Source: Welwitschia mirabilis
Lineage: Eukaryota; Gnetophyta; Gnetopsida; Welwitschiales
DNA length: 58,500 bases
Assembly (NCBI GenBank): GCA_051453625.1
Contig: JBOZIK010000001.1
Coordinates: 248,356,014-248,414,513, forward strand
Direction of reading: 5' to 3'
Part shown: positions 1 to 10,549 of the stretch, in pieces
How positions within the stretch are numbered: position 1 is the first letter of the stretch
How the letters are laid out: the number at the start of each line of letters is the position of its first letter
Notes under the pieces: generated by a model
Databases searched by the model: none
Told to the model about the DNA's origin: nothing
Seen by the model: only the letters and a program-made list of their open reading frames with translations
Program-made: the position numbers and the translations under genes

Positions 1-60
1 ATGTGGCTTATGGGTGTAGAGCCAAAACCAAAAAGCCCAATAAGCATTAACTCTTCCTGA
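1..60 (-). pseudogene. Plastid 16S-trnI spacer fragment (nuclear insertion)
   Basis: This short stretch lies directly downstream, on the minus strand, of the 16S rRNA 3' end. Nearly the same sequence occurs inverted at about 1800-1862, where it again follows a 16S 3' end, so it is plastid 16S-trnI intergenic spacer. It is cut by the window edge, so the plastid insertion probably extends further left. Confidence 0.75.
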
Positions 61-1311
61 AAAGGAGGTGATCCAACTGCACCTTCCAGTACGGCTACCT
101 TGTTATGACTTCACTCCAATTACTAACCCTGCCTTTATCATCCCTCTTCTTGTGGCTAAGGTAAAGACTTCAAACACGGCCAACTCCTATAGTGCGACGG
201 GCAGTGTGTACAAGGCCCGAGAATGAATTCACTGCCATATGGCTGACCAGTGATTACTAGTGATTCTTACTTCATGCAAGCGAGTTACAACCTGCAATCT
301 AAACTGAGNNNNNNNNNNNNNNNNNNNNNNNNNNNNNNNNNNNNNNNNNNNNNNNNNNNNNNNNNNNNNNNNNNNNNNNNNNNNNNNNNNNNNNNNNNNN
401 NNNNNNNNAAACTGAGACTGGGTTTTTTGAGATTAGCTTATCCTCATGGGATTATGGCCCTTGATCCTGGCGATTGTAGCATGTGTGTGGCCTAGGGTAT
501 AAGGGGCATGATGACTTGATCTCATCCTCACCTTCCTCTGACTCAACACTAGTGATCTTTTTAGGGTTCCAAACTCCACAATGGTAACTAAACAAAAGGG
601 TTGCACTTATTACGAGACTTAACCCAACACCCTATGGCANNNNNNNNNNNNNNNNNNNNNNNNNNNNNNNNNNNNNNNNNNNNNNNNNNNNNNNNNNNNN
701 NNNNNNNNNNNNNNNNNNNNNNNNNNNNNNNNNNNNNNNAAACAAAAGGGTTGCACTCAGTACGAGACTGAACCCAACACCCTATGGCATGAGCTGATGA
801 CAACCATGCACCACCTATGTCTGTGTTCCCGAAGGCACTCATCCCTTTCAGGAGGATTCATGGCATGTCAATCCTTGGTAAGGTTCTTCGCTTGGCATCG
901 AATTAAACTACATGCTTCATCACTTGTGCGGTCCCCTATCAATTCCTTTGAGTTTCATTCTTGTGAACGTACTCCCTAGGCGGGATATTTAACACCTTAG
1001 CTATAACACTACATAGATCGATATGCACAGCACTTAGTATCCATTGTTTATGATTAGGACTACTGGGGTCTCTAATCCCATTTTCTTCCCTAGCTTTCAT
1101 CTCTCAGTGTCAGTGTCGATCTAGTAGAGTGCTTTCGCCTTTGGTGTTCTTTTTAATCTTAGTGCATTTCACCCCTTCACCAAAAATTCCCTCTGCCCCT
1201 ACTGTACTCTAGCTTTGTAGTTTCCAACGCCTATTCAGGGTTGAGCCCTGATATTTAATAGAGGACTTGAAAAGCCATCTAAAAATACTTTACGCCCAAT
1301 AAATCCAAATC
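61..1311 (-). pseudogene. rrn16: Plastid 16S rRNA pseudogene, 5'-truncated
   Basis: Read on the minus strand this matches plastid (bacterial-type) 16S rRNA. The anti-Shine-Dalgarno 3' end is visible at about 61-75 as AAAGGAGGTGATCC on the plus strand. Conserved blocks follow in order, including GGCATGATGACTTG near 506, CGAAGGCACTC near 830, AATTCCTTTGAGTTTCATTC near 940 and GACTACTGGGG near 1058. Differences from the usual plastid sequence are mostly C-to-T or G-to-A, as expected for a methylated, non-functional nuclear copy. Two 100-N gaps (309-408 and 640-739) interrupt it. The similarity stops near 1311, where an atpB fragment begins, so the first few hundred bases of the roughly 1.5-kb gene are missing. 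It cannot be a working rRNA gene. Misassembled organelle DNA is unlikely because the decay is far too heavy. Confidence 0.93.
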
Positions 1312-1665
1312 ACCTCTACAAAAAAAAGGATTCATAACTTTGGTTCAAGTAGTTTATGTACCTGCAGATGACTTAGATGCTACTACCATACTATCAAGAG
1401 GATTAGCTGCAAAAGGGATCTACCCAGCAGTTAATCCTTTGGATTCCACATCTACTATGCTACAACCTAGTATCGTGGGTGAAGAACATTATGAAACTAC
1501 ATAAGGAGTGAAATAAACTTTGCAATGTTACAAAAAACTTCAAGACATTATAACTATTCTTGGACTAGACTAATTATCAGAAGAAGATATTTAACTATAG
1601 CAAGAGCATGAAAAATTGAATGTTTCTTATCACAATCCTTTTTTATAGCAGAAGTTTTCATGGGG
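1312..1665 (+). pseudogene. atpB: Plastid atpB fragment (ATP synthase beta subunit)
   Basis: The translation follows the C-terminal half of the plastid ATP synthase CF1 beta subunit. Recognisable pieces in order are [22 protein letters not shown] (1396-1437), [11 protein letters not shown] (1438-1470), IVGEEHYET (1474-1500) and, less preserved, the region ending in EVF. Stops appear after HYETT and several times downstream. About 12 codons that normally follow PADDL are missing without a frame change. In plastid genomes atpB lies in the large single-copy region, not beside 16S, so its position between two 16S pieces shows a rearranged nuclear insertion. It is a pseudogene fragment with no start, promoter or C-terminus. 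Confidence 0.92.
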
Positions 1666-1985
1666 CACTATAGGAGCTGGTCATGTTTGAAGTCTTTATC
1701 TTAACCGCAAGGAGGGGGATGACAAAGGCAAGGTTAGTGATTAGAGTGAAGTCATAACAAGGTAGCCGTACTAGAATGTGTGGCTAGATTACCTTATTTT
1801 CAGGGAGAGTTAATGCTTATTGGGCTTTTTGGTTTTGGCTCTACACCTGTGAGCCACATCTGAGCTAAACAGAAGTTTTCTCTCATTGCATGAAGTAAGA
1901 CCAAGCTCATAAGCTTATTATCCTAGGTTGGAACAAGTTAATAGGATCCCATTTCTCGTTTGCCCGAGCCCAAAACAATAAACTA
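1666..1985 (+). pseudogene. rrn16: Second plastid 16S rRNA 3' end plus 16S-trnI spacer
   Basis: From 1666 to about 1797 the plus strand matches the last roughly 130 bases of plastid 16S rRNA, including AACCGCAAGGAGGGGGATG (1703-1721) and GTCATAACAAGGTAGCCGTA (1751-1770). The plastid 16S-trnI spacer follows, recognisable by GAAGTAAGACCAAGCTCAT (1891-1909) and TTATTATCCTAGGTTGGAAC (1916-1935). The similarity fades near 1985 before any trnI exon. The orientation is opposite to the 16S copy at 61-1311. Both copies share changes in the GAAGTC block, so they may come from one nuclear duplication, though the donor plastid sequence would have to be checked. Confidence 0.88.
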
Positions 1986-4502
1986 AATATAGATCAGTTT
2001 TTAGATGGAGAAATTCATTTAAAAATCTTTTGAATCCAAAATCATTACTGTATAAAGCAAATAAGCCTTTCGTTCATAAATATAAAAAATTATAAAAAAT
2101 TATTTAACATAAGCAAAATATTATTTTTCTCTACAATAAGACAAAAATCTAAAGCATCTTGGTCTTTATGCCAAGACTTCGTGAGAACATGAACTTTTAA
2201 AATATTTAAAAGCCAAAAACATTCTGTAGCTAAGTTGATCTTTAATAGCCACTTCTTGAATTTTTGAGCAAACCATGAACAAAGAAAATCTCTTTTGAAT
2301 TTGATTTCCTTTGGAAAGCATTTTTTACAAAGTTCAAAATCGAACTCTTTCCGAACTACACGTATAGTACTTTAATGTTTAAAATTTATGGTTTTAAAAT
2401 ATGAAAGTAAAAGTATATACTTAATACAATCTAAATATGCTTTATTTTTTGCTCCATAGTAATAATAGTATAAAATTTTCCAAAATCAATCACATTTATT
2501 AAAGATATCATCATCTGTAAAATAAGTCCAAGACAACTTACTAATGGGTCTTCCCATAATATCATAGAACTCTTCTATTGACAAGAATTTCATTAGTGAA
2601 ATAATTCCAAATTTTGGATGAAATTTATTCTTAAGTAACTCCGTAAAGAAAGAATCATAGAATATTTTTATCTGAAAAAAAGTTCTATGATTTTGAAAAT
2701 AAAAGGAATAACATATAAGAGAAATATTTTTTCTAGAGAATTCATGAACAAAAAGTCCATAAGTCTCGGAGAAAAAAAAAGAAGTTTGCCNNNNNNNNNN
2801 NNNNNNNNNNNNNNNNNNNNNNNNNNNNNNNNNNNNNNNNNNNNNNNNNNNNNNNNNNNNNNNNNNNNNNNNNNNNNNNNNNNNNNNNNNAATATTTATG
2901 CTTGAAAGACAAGAAGAAGAGCCTAAATTTAAATAAATAGTATATAAAAATGATAGAAAAATGAAATTAATATAATTATAAATTATATATAATAATTAAA
3001 ATAATTTTGTACTTAATTAGATAATTTTCTATAATTATTAAAATTAATTACAAAGTTTCTTAGCTTTTAGAAGCATTAAAAAGTAAAAATTTCTAATTAA
3101 TTATTTAAAAATGTTAAAAAATTAGGATTAATTTTCTTAAACTAGACTCAGAACACTATCCCTAAAAACTAATTTTAATAAATTTGAATTATCCTAAATG
3201 TATTTTATAGGTTCAACCTTTAAACTATAAAAACTACCTAAGTTTTGGAATTGCTAAACTAATACCCTTTACTAAAATAGCCATGACTTTTAATTTACTT
3301 GAAGTTTTTCAATAAGTAAATACTTGTGGTAAGATTATTTAATTATTTACAAGTTGTACTACTTATTTTTACCCAAAAATCTCTATAAATTCTAAAACTA
3401 AAACTATTTACTTGCTATTTCTTGCTAATAAATTTTGAGATATTTTTATAAATAAATTTTAAAATTATTTTAGTCTTACAAAAATTACTATTTTAAAACT
3501 TTTAATTTTCTAACATACTACTAGGCCTACACAAATAATTTTATAAAATTTTACTTAGTATTAAATGGGCTATAACTTTTTTAAGTTGCTTGGAAAAAAG
3601 GTAAACTTTAACTAAACTAAGAACAAGAGAATTCATACTAATTTACAGAAATAAAAATAAATTAAAATAACTAAGAATTCATAATAAAAATTAGTAATAA
3701 AAATATAAAAATATAATTATAAGCAATATAAACTTAATTCATAAAAATAAATAATGCATCAAATATCATAAGCCTTGGGATTTTCTAAAAAGGAGTGCCT
3801 AGCTTAAATAGATTCTTGACGATCAGACTCATTTACCCTGATAAGACTCTAGTGATAATTTTATGTAAAATGCATTTAAATAATACTATAATGCAAAACA
3901 ACATGGATACCTAAATATTATAGTGAACCCCTTATCCACTTAGCCAAAATATCTATTAGACACATAAAAGCTGAGCATGTTAAGAAGAATCTTAACCCTC
4001 TCTCTTATATTAGTCTACATCAAAGGAAGGGAAAATATCCATTAGTATCCCCATCAACTAAGCATGTAAAAAGACCTCTTAAATCTCTCCTTTATGTTAG
4101 TATTATCCAATGAGATAGAAAACACATTAATACTACAATCATATGCATAGGATTAATGCAAGAAATGGAGCTAAAAATTTTATGAAAGAAGAACCTACTT
4201 GGAGGGAAAAAAGATTGATGATCCTTAAAGGAGATTGATAAACTTCTATGCTTTAAGATCCTAGCTCTAAGCTTCTAATCTTCAATATCCAAGATCCAAG
4301 CTCTAATTCCATACTCAAGAGGATGAAAGATTAAGAAGAAATTTTAATAGCATAAACTTGCTTAAAGAATACTAGCTTGAGAAAAAGGAAGAGGGCTTTA
4401 ATTATAAATAAATGATGCATCAAATGTCCTTAATATAATTGGTTAAAGATTACCCATATCATTTTACCTATAAGATAAAGAATTTTTTTTTTGGTTGATA
4501 AT
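1986..4502. other. AT-rich stretch without recognisable genes
   Basis: No long open frame or recognisable domain is seen on either strand. A 100-N gap lies at 2791-2890. The segment about 2030-2790 reads on the minus strand as lysine- and phenylalanine-rich, stop-interrupted sequence that could be a decayed transposon reading frame, but I recognise no family. Two loosely similar blocks near 3990-4050 and 4075-4135 suggest an old local duplication. Confidence 0.5.
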
Positions 4503-4760
4503 ATTGATTAATGACAAGTTGGATGGACTTTGTGTAAAAATGATATGAATATATGCATGACAATAATAAGATTGATTAATAACAAGTTGGATGGACTTTG
4601 TATAAAAGTGATATAGACATATGAATGATAATGACAAGATTGATTAATAATAAGTTAGATGGACTTTATATAAAAGTGATATGAATATATGAATGACAAT
4701 GACAAGATTGATGAACAACTTAGATGAGCTTGTGTAAGAAGTGGAAGTGATCTATGAATA
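4503..4760 (+). repeat. 68-bp tandem repeat, about 3.8 copies
   Basis: Units begin with ATTGATTAAT at 4503, 4571 and 4639, and a divergent partial unit starts at 4707. Each contains AGTTGGATGGACTTTGT or a close variant, then a run around GATATGAATATATGAATGAC. The first three units are each exactly 68 bp and differ by a few substitutions. No open reading frame depends on it. Confidence 0.88.
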
Positions 4761-4927
4761 ATAAAAGAAATTTTATTTATGACTGATGCACCCAATTTGG
4801 ATGATTAATTTACTTACTTTAATTATCAAGATTAATTACATGCATTATTTCCTCATGCTAGCTCCTTCTTAATCCTTTATAAGCTCATAATCAATCCAAA
4901 TCATATTTAATTACATTAATTTTCAAG

Positions 4928-5013
4928 TGGCTGATGAATATAGCACATTATCATTTAGCTATTGCAGTTCTTTTTCTAATAGCTGGTCATATATATAAGA
5001 CTAATAATTTTGG
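4928..5013 (+). pseudogene. psaA/psaB fragment (photosystem I core)
   Basis: The plus-strand translation contains [18 protein letters not shown], preceded by WLMNIAHY. This is the histidine-rich membrane segment common to the two photosystem I core proteins PsaA and PsaB. Only about 28 codons are preserved and neither side continues in frame, so it is a plastid shard and not a gene. The segment is too conserved between the two paralogs for me to choose: the middle is closer to psaA, the end to psaB. Confidence 0.75.
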
Positions 5014-5429
5014 AAATTCTTCTGGAAATTCTTCGATTTTGCTTTTGGAATAATGAATACTTTTTCATTTTCTTTTTGAATTTGAATGATTAAATGCTCC
5101 AAAGTCTATTCTGTAAGAACAAAAAGAAAAAAGGAGAATTAATATGACTATGGCACTTGAACATGGTCAGGCAAATGAGAAATGGGATCCTAGCTTCATT
5201 CTGCATTACATTTGGATTAGTTACATTTACATTCACATTATATCTTTATTTTCTGCATTGTTTGTTAGCTTTGGTTACTTTATTTTTTTATGAAAATCAA
5301 TTTTTATTCTCATCTCATAGTATTTAATGAGAATACAATATTTGGGTTCACTCCCACTTATATTAGTATGTTGTATTATGCAAGATATCTATTTTATTTG
5401 TAAATGATAGGATCTTTTTATTTTTTAGT
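5014..5429. other. AT-rich spacer with a possible plastid micro-fragment
   Basis: No gene is seen. Bases about 5168-5195 resemble the reverse complement of the plastid spacer at 1945-1975: both contain GAGAAATGGGATCCTA next to a CAAA or CAAAC stretch. It could be a second shard of 16S-trnI spacer, but the match is short. Confidence 0.35.
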
Positions 5430-5439
5430 ATAAACATTT

Positions 5440-6560
5440 ACACGAATATGCATCATAACACAGTGGTCTCCATGATGATGCTCGAGAGGCTAGAGCCCTA
5501 GTCCTTGAAGATAAATTGCTATAATAATTAAAGCAAATTTTACTGGAATGCATAAATTAAGAAATTAATTATACATTCCATCACTTTAAGAAGCGATTTA
5601 GTGAGATTGTGGATCAGTTAGATGATCTCAGTGTCAATGTGAACTAGAACTAGATTAACGATATAAGGATAGGAGTTAATACTACTCATGGTAACCCTAT
5701 CTATAGGCCTATTTCTATCTACAAGCAAAATTTCATCAATAATGATAGTTTTGAAGAAGAAGAATATGAGCTTGAGGAAGAACAAAATTTTTAATATGAT
5801 AAAAGATAGTAAGACGATCAATATAGGAGAAGTGAATATTAGGAAGGTAACAATTTTAAGTTAAAAGTTGATATTCCTTATTTTAATGTAGACTTAGAAA
5901 TAGAGGAGTTCCTAGATTAGCTTACTAACATCGATAGATTCTTTAATTATATGAAGACCCCTATTGAAAAGTTAGTTAGGTTAGCTTTTTGCCAATTGAA
6001 GGGAGGCTCTTCAGCTTGGTGGGATAGATTATAAAGAAGGAAAAAGCATGGAGGAAGAAACCAAGTTTGTACCTTGTTTTGAATGAGGATATTGTTAATT
6101 CAAGAATTATTACTACTTAACTATGAGTAGATCCTATTCTAGAAATACCAGCTTTACTAGTAAGAAAACCATTTAGTTCATAACTATACTACAGATTTTA
6201 TCATACTGGTTGAGTGAAATAATCTGATGAAGACCGAGGGACAGTAGGAAGCTAAGTATCTTGATGGGTTAAAACCCTATATTAGAAATAGAATTAGTGT
6301 GCAGGTATTGAGGACATTGTATGAGGCCAAGAATATGATGATAAAGGTAGAGATGATGTAGCAGAAGAGGAGTAGAAGGGGATTTGAAAATTTAAGATCT
6401 ATCAGTGCAGTTAAAAAGCCAAAAACATCACAACAAGTAGTAGGGCATCGTGATTGTTATGGTAGTAATAGTAAGAATTAAGAGGAAAAGGCTGTAGGAA
6501 AGCAAACCATGACAGATGCAAAGAAGAAGGAGGCATAGGCCAAAAAATCCACAAATCCTT
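5440..6560 (+). pseudogene. gag of gypsy element A
   Basis: This is the capsid-like gag region of a Ty3/gypsy element, whose product would form the virus-like particle. The best-preserved core is about 5920-6030, reading IDRFFNYMKTPIEKLVRLAF and then LKGGSSAWWDRL, the conserved motif of plant retrotransposon gag. A second conserved block is near 6245-6350: EGQ, a stop, then YLDGLKPYIRNRISVQVLRT. Acidic, glutamate-rich sequence lies before the core (5750-5790) and lysine-rich sequence after it. Frames shift around 6040-6180 and stops are frequent. No intact CCHC zinc knuckle is seen downstream. Confidence 0.85.
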
Positions 6561-6779
6561 ATGCTAAACTAAGAACTAGCAAATAGTTAAGTTACCCATT
6601 GAATGAGTGCCCTTAAAGAAAAATAGCAAATAAGGTGACTTGAGAAATGAGGAGGATGATTATTACTATGAGATAAATGGAAAGAAAGATGAGTTTGAAG
6701 ATGAGGAGATAAAAGAAGCTACTCATGTAGTGTGAAGAATGATGCTAACTCCAAAACTAGATAACCAATCATAATGCCA

Positions 6780-7235
6780 TTAATTATTTTAGACTAAGTA
6801 CACTATATTTAGTAAGATATTTGCTATAGTTGTGAACAGTGACAGTATGAAGAACATTACTACAAGAGAGGTAGTGAAGAAGTAAGGGGTTGCAGTAGAA
6901 AAACACCCAAATCCTTACACTTTGGGTTGGATCAAATCTTGAGCAGACCAAATTGAGGTAATCGAATGCTGTAAAATTTCTTTTTCAATTAGTAAATATA
7001 AATATGAGGTATGCTATGTTATTATAAATATGGATGTATGCCATTTGTTATTTGGGAGGTTATGGCAGTTTGATGTGAATGCTCAGCATTCAAGAAGAAG
7101 CAATCAGTATAATTTGGAGAAGGATGAAGTAAAATACACCTTGCTACCATAAAGAGGAAGGTCAAGAAATTTGTAGAAAAACATTTTCTCACTCTTACCA
7201 AGGAATTCAAAGTTAAACTCAAGGAGTTTAGGCAG
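6780..7235 (+). pseudogene. Aspartic protease region of gypsy element A
   Basis: This corresponds to the retropepsin that would process the element's polyprotein. The active-site area at 6826-6850 now reads VVNSDSMKN, where the family has Asp-Ser/Thr-Gly. The catalytic Asp has become Asn (6835-6837) and the Gly has become Asp (6841-6843), both explainable by G-to-A changes. Downstream, KHPNPYTLGWIK (6903-6938) and MDVCHLLFGRLWQFDVNA (7030-7083) match the rest of this domain in plant gypsy elements. The protease is therefore inactive. Stops lie between the blocks. Confidence 0.82.
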
Positions 7236-7361
7236 GTTCATGTGCTGATAGTAAAGCATATGTGTGGAATAAAGACTGAGTCATAAGTGGAAGAGTAGCG
7301 TAAGGCTATTAGGCTTTTGCTGATGGAGTTCTATGATTTGATGTAAGAGGATATTCTAGAT

Positions 7362-8190
7362 GGACTACCACCCATGAAAAATATGCAACATCATATTAAC
7401 TTATTTCTTAGAGTCAGTAAGCCTAATTTGCCACATTATAAAATGAGTCCAAAGGAGATCAAGATCCTTAAGGAGCAGGCAGAGAAGCTATTACAAGAGG
7501 GGCACATCAAGAAGAGCATAACTTCTTGTGTTGTACCTAGCTTGTTGAATTCAAAGAAGGATGGTAGCTAGAGGATCTATGTAGACAGCAGAGCCATTAA
7601 TAAGATCATAGTATGGTATAAGTTTTCAATTCCTAGATTGAATGACATGTTGGACAGATTGCATGGAGCTAGGTGGTTTTTAAAGTTGGATTTGAAGAAT
7701 GGTTATTATCAAATTTGAATCAGGCCTAGAGATGAGTGGAAGATGACTTTTAAGACAAAGTAGGGATTGTATGAGTGGTTAGTGATACCCTTTGAGCCAT
7801 TAAATGCTTCTAGTACCTTTATGTAGCTTATGAATAAAGTATTAAAACCTTTTATTGGAAAGTTTATTATAGTTTATTTTGATGACATATTTATTTACAG
7901 CCAAACTAAGAATGATCACTTGTTGCATTTGAAGGAGATACTAATAGTTTTTTAGGAGAATAAACTATATGTAATCCTTAAGCAGTGTAGTTTCCTCACT
8001 AAAGAATGGCTATTCTTAGGGTTTATTGTTAGTGATGATGGCATTAGAATGGATGAAGCTAAGGTAAAAGAGATTAAGGAGTTTCCTGCCCTCAAAACTG
8101 TCTTAGAAGTTCGAAGTTTTCATGGGCTGGCTACTTTATATTGGCTTTTCATTAAAAACTTTAGCATCATTATAGTGCTAATAATGAAGT
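7362..8190 (+). pseudogene. Reverse transcriptase of gypsy element A
   Basis: Ty3/gypsy reverse transcriptase, which would copy the element RNA into DNA. Conserved blocks in order are QHHINL (7385), LPHYKMSPKE (7428-7457), SLLNSKKDGS (7542-7571), the RAINKI block near 7590, the substrate-binding region near 7690-7760, and the active-site box YFDDIFIYS at 7875-7901. Both catalytic aspartates (7881-7886) are retained. The thumb/connection region FLGFIVSDDGI is near 8010-8045. The first 65 codons from 7374 are uninterrupted, but stops occur at about 7570, 7715, 7760 and 7825, so no functional protein can be made. Confidence 0.92.
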
Positions 8191-8249
8191 ACTTGAAGAA
8201 GGGTAGATTCCATTGAGGAAAAGAAGCTAAAAAGAATTTTACTTTATTG

Positions 8250-8690
8250 AAAAAGAAGTTGTTCACTACTCTAGTTCTAACATTACCTAATTTTGATAAG
8301 CTTTTTAAAGTTGACTGCAATGCTAGTGGAGTGGGAATAAGAGTTGTTCTATCCCAAGAGTGTAGGCTAGTTTTCTGCTTCAGTGAGAAGCTCAATGATG
8401 TTAGGTAGAAGTGAAGTACATCTGACAAAGAGTTTTATTTAGTTCTACAAGCTTTCAAGATGTGAAAGCACTATCTGATTAACAAGGAATTCATGATTTA
8501 TTCAAATCATAAGGCACTAAAGTACCTAAATAGCTCGATGCAGATTAGTAAAGATATGCATGCCAAATGGTGGAAATTTTTTTAGAAATTCCCTTCCAAG
8601 CTACATCATAAGTCAAGAGTGCATAATGTAGTGGCAGATGCACTAAGTCAGAGAGCAGACCTATTGATTACCGTGGAGCAGAAGATAGTT
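8250..8690 (+). pseudogene. RNase H of gypsy element A
   Basis: The RNase H domain, which would degrade the RNA strand during reverse transcription, directly follows the RT. FKVDCNASGVGI (8304-8339) carries the first catalytic Asp. SDKEFYLVLQAF (about 8422-8457) is the Glu-containing helix. YSNHKALKYL (about 8500-8529) corresponds to the block that normally has Asp before HKAL; here it is Asn. ADALSQRADLL (about 8635-8667) ends the domain with its second Asp preserved. Stops lie near 8405 and 8465. Confidence 0.87.
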
Positions 8691-8869
8691 GGCTTTGAAT
8701 AGTTGCAGGACTATTATGCAATAGATTAAGACTTTGGATAGATTTGGACAAGTTGTTTAAATGGGTAGTATGTGCAAGACTTTCATGTGCAGAATGGATA
8801 CTTAATGTAAGGCAATCTGCTCTACCTTCCTTGGACCTCACTATGAGAGAAGGTAGTCCAAGACTAGCA

Positions 8870-10400
8870 TGTTGGTGGGATGACTACACATATGGATTGT
8901 GACAAGATAGTTGTTGCAGTTCATAAGAGATTTTTCTTGCCACAGTTACTACATGATGTGATCAGATTTGTGTAGAAGTGTTATATTTGTTAAAGTGCTA
9001 AAAGACAATCTCAGAACACTAGGATATATATGCCTCTACTAATTCCTAAAAATATATAAGAGGACTTATCAATGAATTTCATGTTTGGCCTACCTCAAAT
9101 ATAGAGGGAAGCAAATTTTGTGTTTGTTGTTATTAATAGGTTTTTGAAGATGTTATATTTTATTCCTTGAAGGAAGACATTAGATGTTGTTAGCATGATA
9201 GACTATTTTTTAAAGAAATATTTTGTCTACAAGCTGCTAAAATTTCTTTATACTGAGATAGTAAATTTCTGGGTTACTTNNNNNNNNNNNNNNNNNNNNN
9301 NNNNNNNNNNNNNNNNNNNNNNNNNNNNNNNNNNNNNNNNNNNNNNNNNNNNNNNNNNNNNNNNNNNNNNNNNNNNNNNNNNNNNNNNNNNNNNNNNNNN
9401 NNNNNNNNNNNNNNNNNNNNNNNNNNNNNNNNNNNNNNNNNNNNNNNNNNNNNNNNNNNNNNNNNNNNNNNNNNNNNNNNNNNNNNNNNNNNNNNNNNNN
9501 NNNNNNNNNNNNNNNNNNNNNNNNNNNNNNNNNNNNNNNNNNNNNNNNNNNNNNNNNNNNNNNNNNNNNNNNNNNNNNNNNNNNNNNNNNNNNNNNNNNN
9601 NNNNNNNNNNNNNNNNNNNNNNNNNNNNNNNNNNNNNNNNNNNNNNNNNNNNNNNNNNNNNNNNNNNNNNNNNNNNNNNNNNNNNNNNNNNNNNNNNNNN
9701 NNNNNNNNNNNNNNNNNNNNNNNNNNNNNNNNNNNNNNNNNNNNNNNNNNNNNNNNNNNNNNNNNNNNNNNNNNNNNNNNNNNNNNNNNNNNNNNNNNNN
9801 NNNNACTTTTGGAGAACTCTTTAGAAGTTATTTGACTCAGCCTTAAATTTTAGTAGCATGACTCACTCATAATCTAATGGCCAAATAAAAGTAGTTAGTC
9901 GCACCTTGGGCAATCTAATTTATAGCATATATGGATAGAAGTTGAAGCAAGTGGGATATGGTTTTTTCTCAAGTAGAGTTTTCTTATCATAATAGTGTCC
10001 ATAATGCTACTAGAAGATCTCTTTTCTATGATCTATACCAAGATGCCACAGCCTACCCTAGATTAGGTCAAGTTACCAAAGAAAGTAGAGAAGAGTACAA
10101 CACTAACATGTATGGCCAATCAGGGGGTGGAGGTGCATAAGAAACTTAAGCAGAAACTGGAGGAGGCTAATAAAAGATATAAGATTGCTATTGATAAGCA
10201 TAGGAGGANNNNNNNNNNNNNNNNNNNNNNNNNNNNNNNNNNNNNNNNNNNNNNNNNNNNNTTTCCAGTCGGTACATACGGCAAGTTGCAACTAAAGAAA
10301 TACGGACCGTTTACAATCAGCAAGAAGATCAATGATAATGCCTATGTTGTTGACCTTCCAAAGAGCATGGGGATTTCTAATACCTTGAATAGCTAATTTG
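8870..10400 (+). pseudogene. Integrase of gypsy element A (gapped)
   Basis: Integrase would insert the DNA copy into the genome. The zinc-binding end is visible at about 8920-9010: HKRFFLPQLLHDV, then two cysteines in CYICQSAK. The catalytic core begins with DLSMNFMFGLPQI (9063-9101), where the first catalytic position has changed from Asp to Asn, and continues to the 525-N gap. After the gap come FWRTL and LNFSSMTHS. The C-terminal domain is best preserved at 10262-10375: [19 protein letters not shown] and [15 protein letters not shown], in one open frame. No chromodomain is recognisable before the LTR. Confidence 0.87.
9280..9804. other. Assembly gap of 525 N inside integrase
   Basis: The gap falls in the integrase catalytic core of element A. 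Sequence on both sides belongs to the same domain in the same orientation, so the gap most likely hides the middle of that core. Confidence 0.95.
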
Positions 10401-10533
10401 TTCCCATTTCATGCATCTGATGAGCTGATGTACCCTGACCTTGAGCCCAACTCGAGGATAGCTTTTCACCAAGTGGAAGAGATTGATATGGATGATGTAG
10501 CTTCACACTTCATGGATTAGGCTGAGCCTAGTT

Positions 10534-10549
10534 AAGGGGGGTGGAATGA
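10534..10549 (+). promoter_or_regulatory. Polypurine tract of gypsy element A
   Basis: The purine-rich run AAGGGGGGTGGAATGA follows the end of the polyprotein and directly precedes TGTAACCCC, a typical LTR start. It would prime plus-strand DNA synthesis. Confidence 0.7.

Larger units (their letters stand above)
1..1862. repeat. Large inverted repeat with plastid 16S 3' ends as arms
   Basis: Bases 1-197 are close to the reverse complement of 1666-1862. Both arms contain the 16S 3' end and the first part of the 16S-trnI spacer. The loop holds the rest of the minus-strand 16S copy and the atpB fragment. The left arm runs off the window, so its full length is unknown. The arms differ at many sites, so this is not a simple assembly duplication. 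Confidence 0.85.

Noticed and set aside
61-1797. Functional 16S rRNA gene or bacterial contamination
   Set aside because: Many transitions, missing 5' part, an inserted atpB fragment and inverted duplication show a decayed plastid copy; surrounding DNA is plant retrotransposon sequence.
5136-5165. psbD 5' end (GGAGAATTAATATGACTATG)
   Set aside because: Only about 20 bases resemble a plastid translation start and the following codons do not match PsbD.
8120-8428. 102-codon minus-strand open frame
   Set aside because: It is antisense to the RT and RNase H of element A, which are clearly recognisable on the plus strand.
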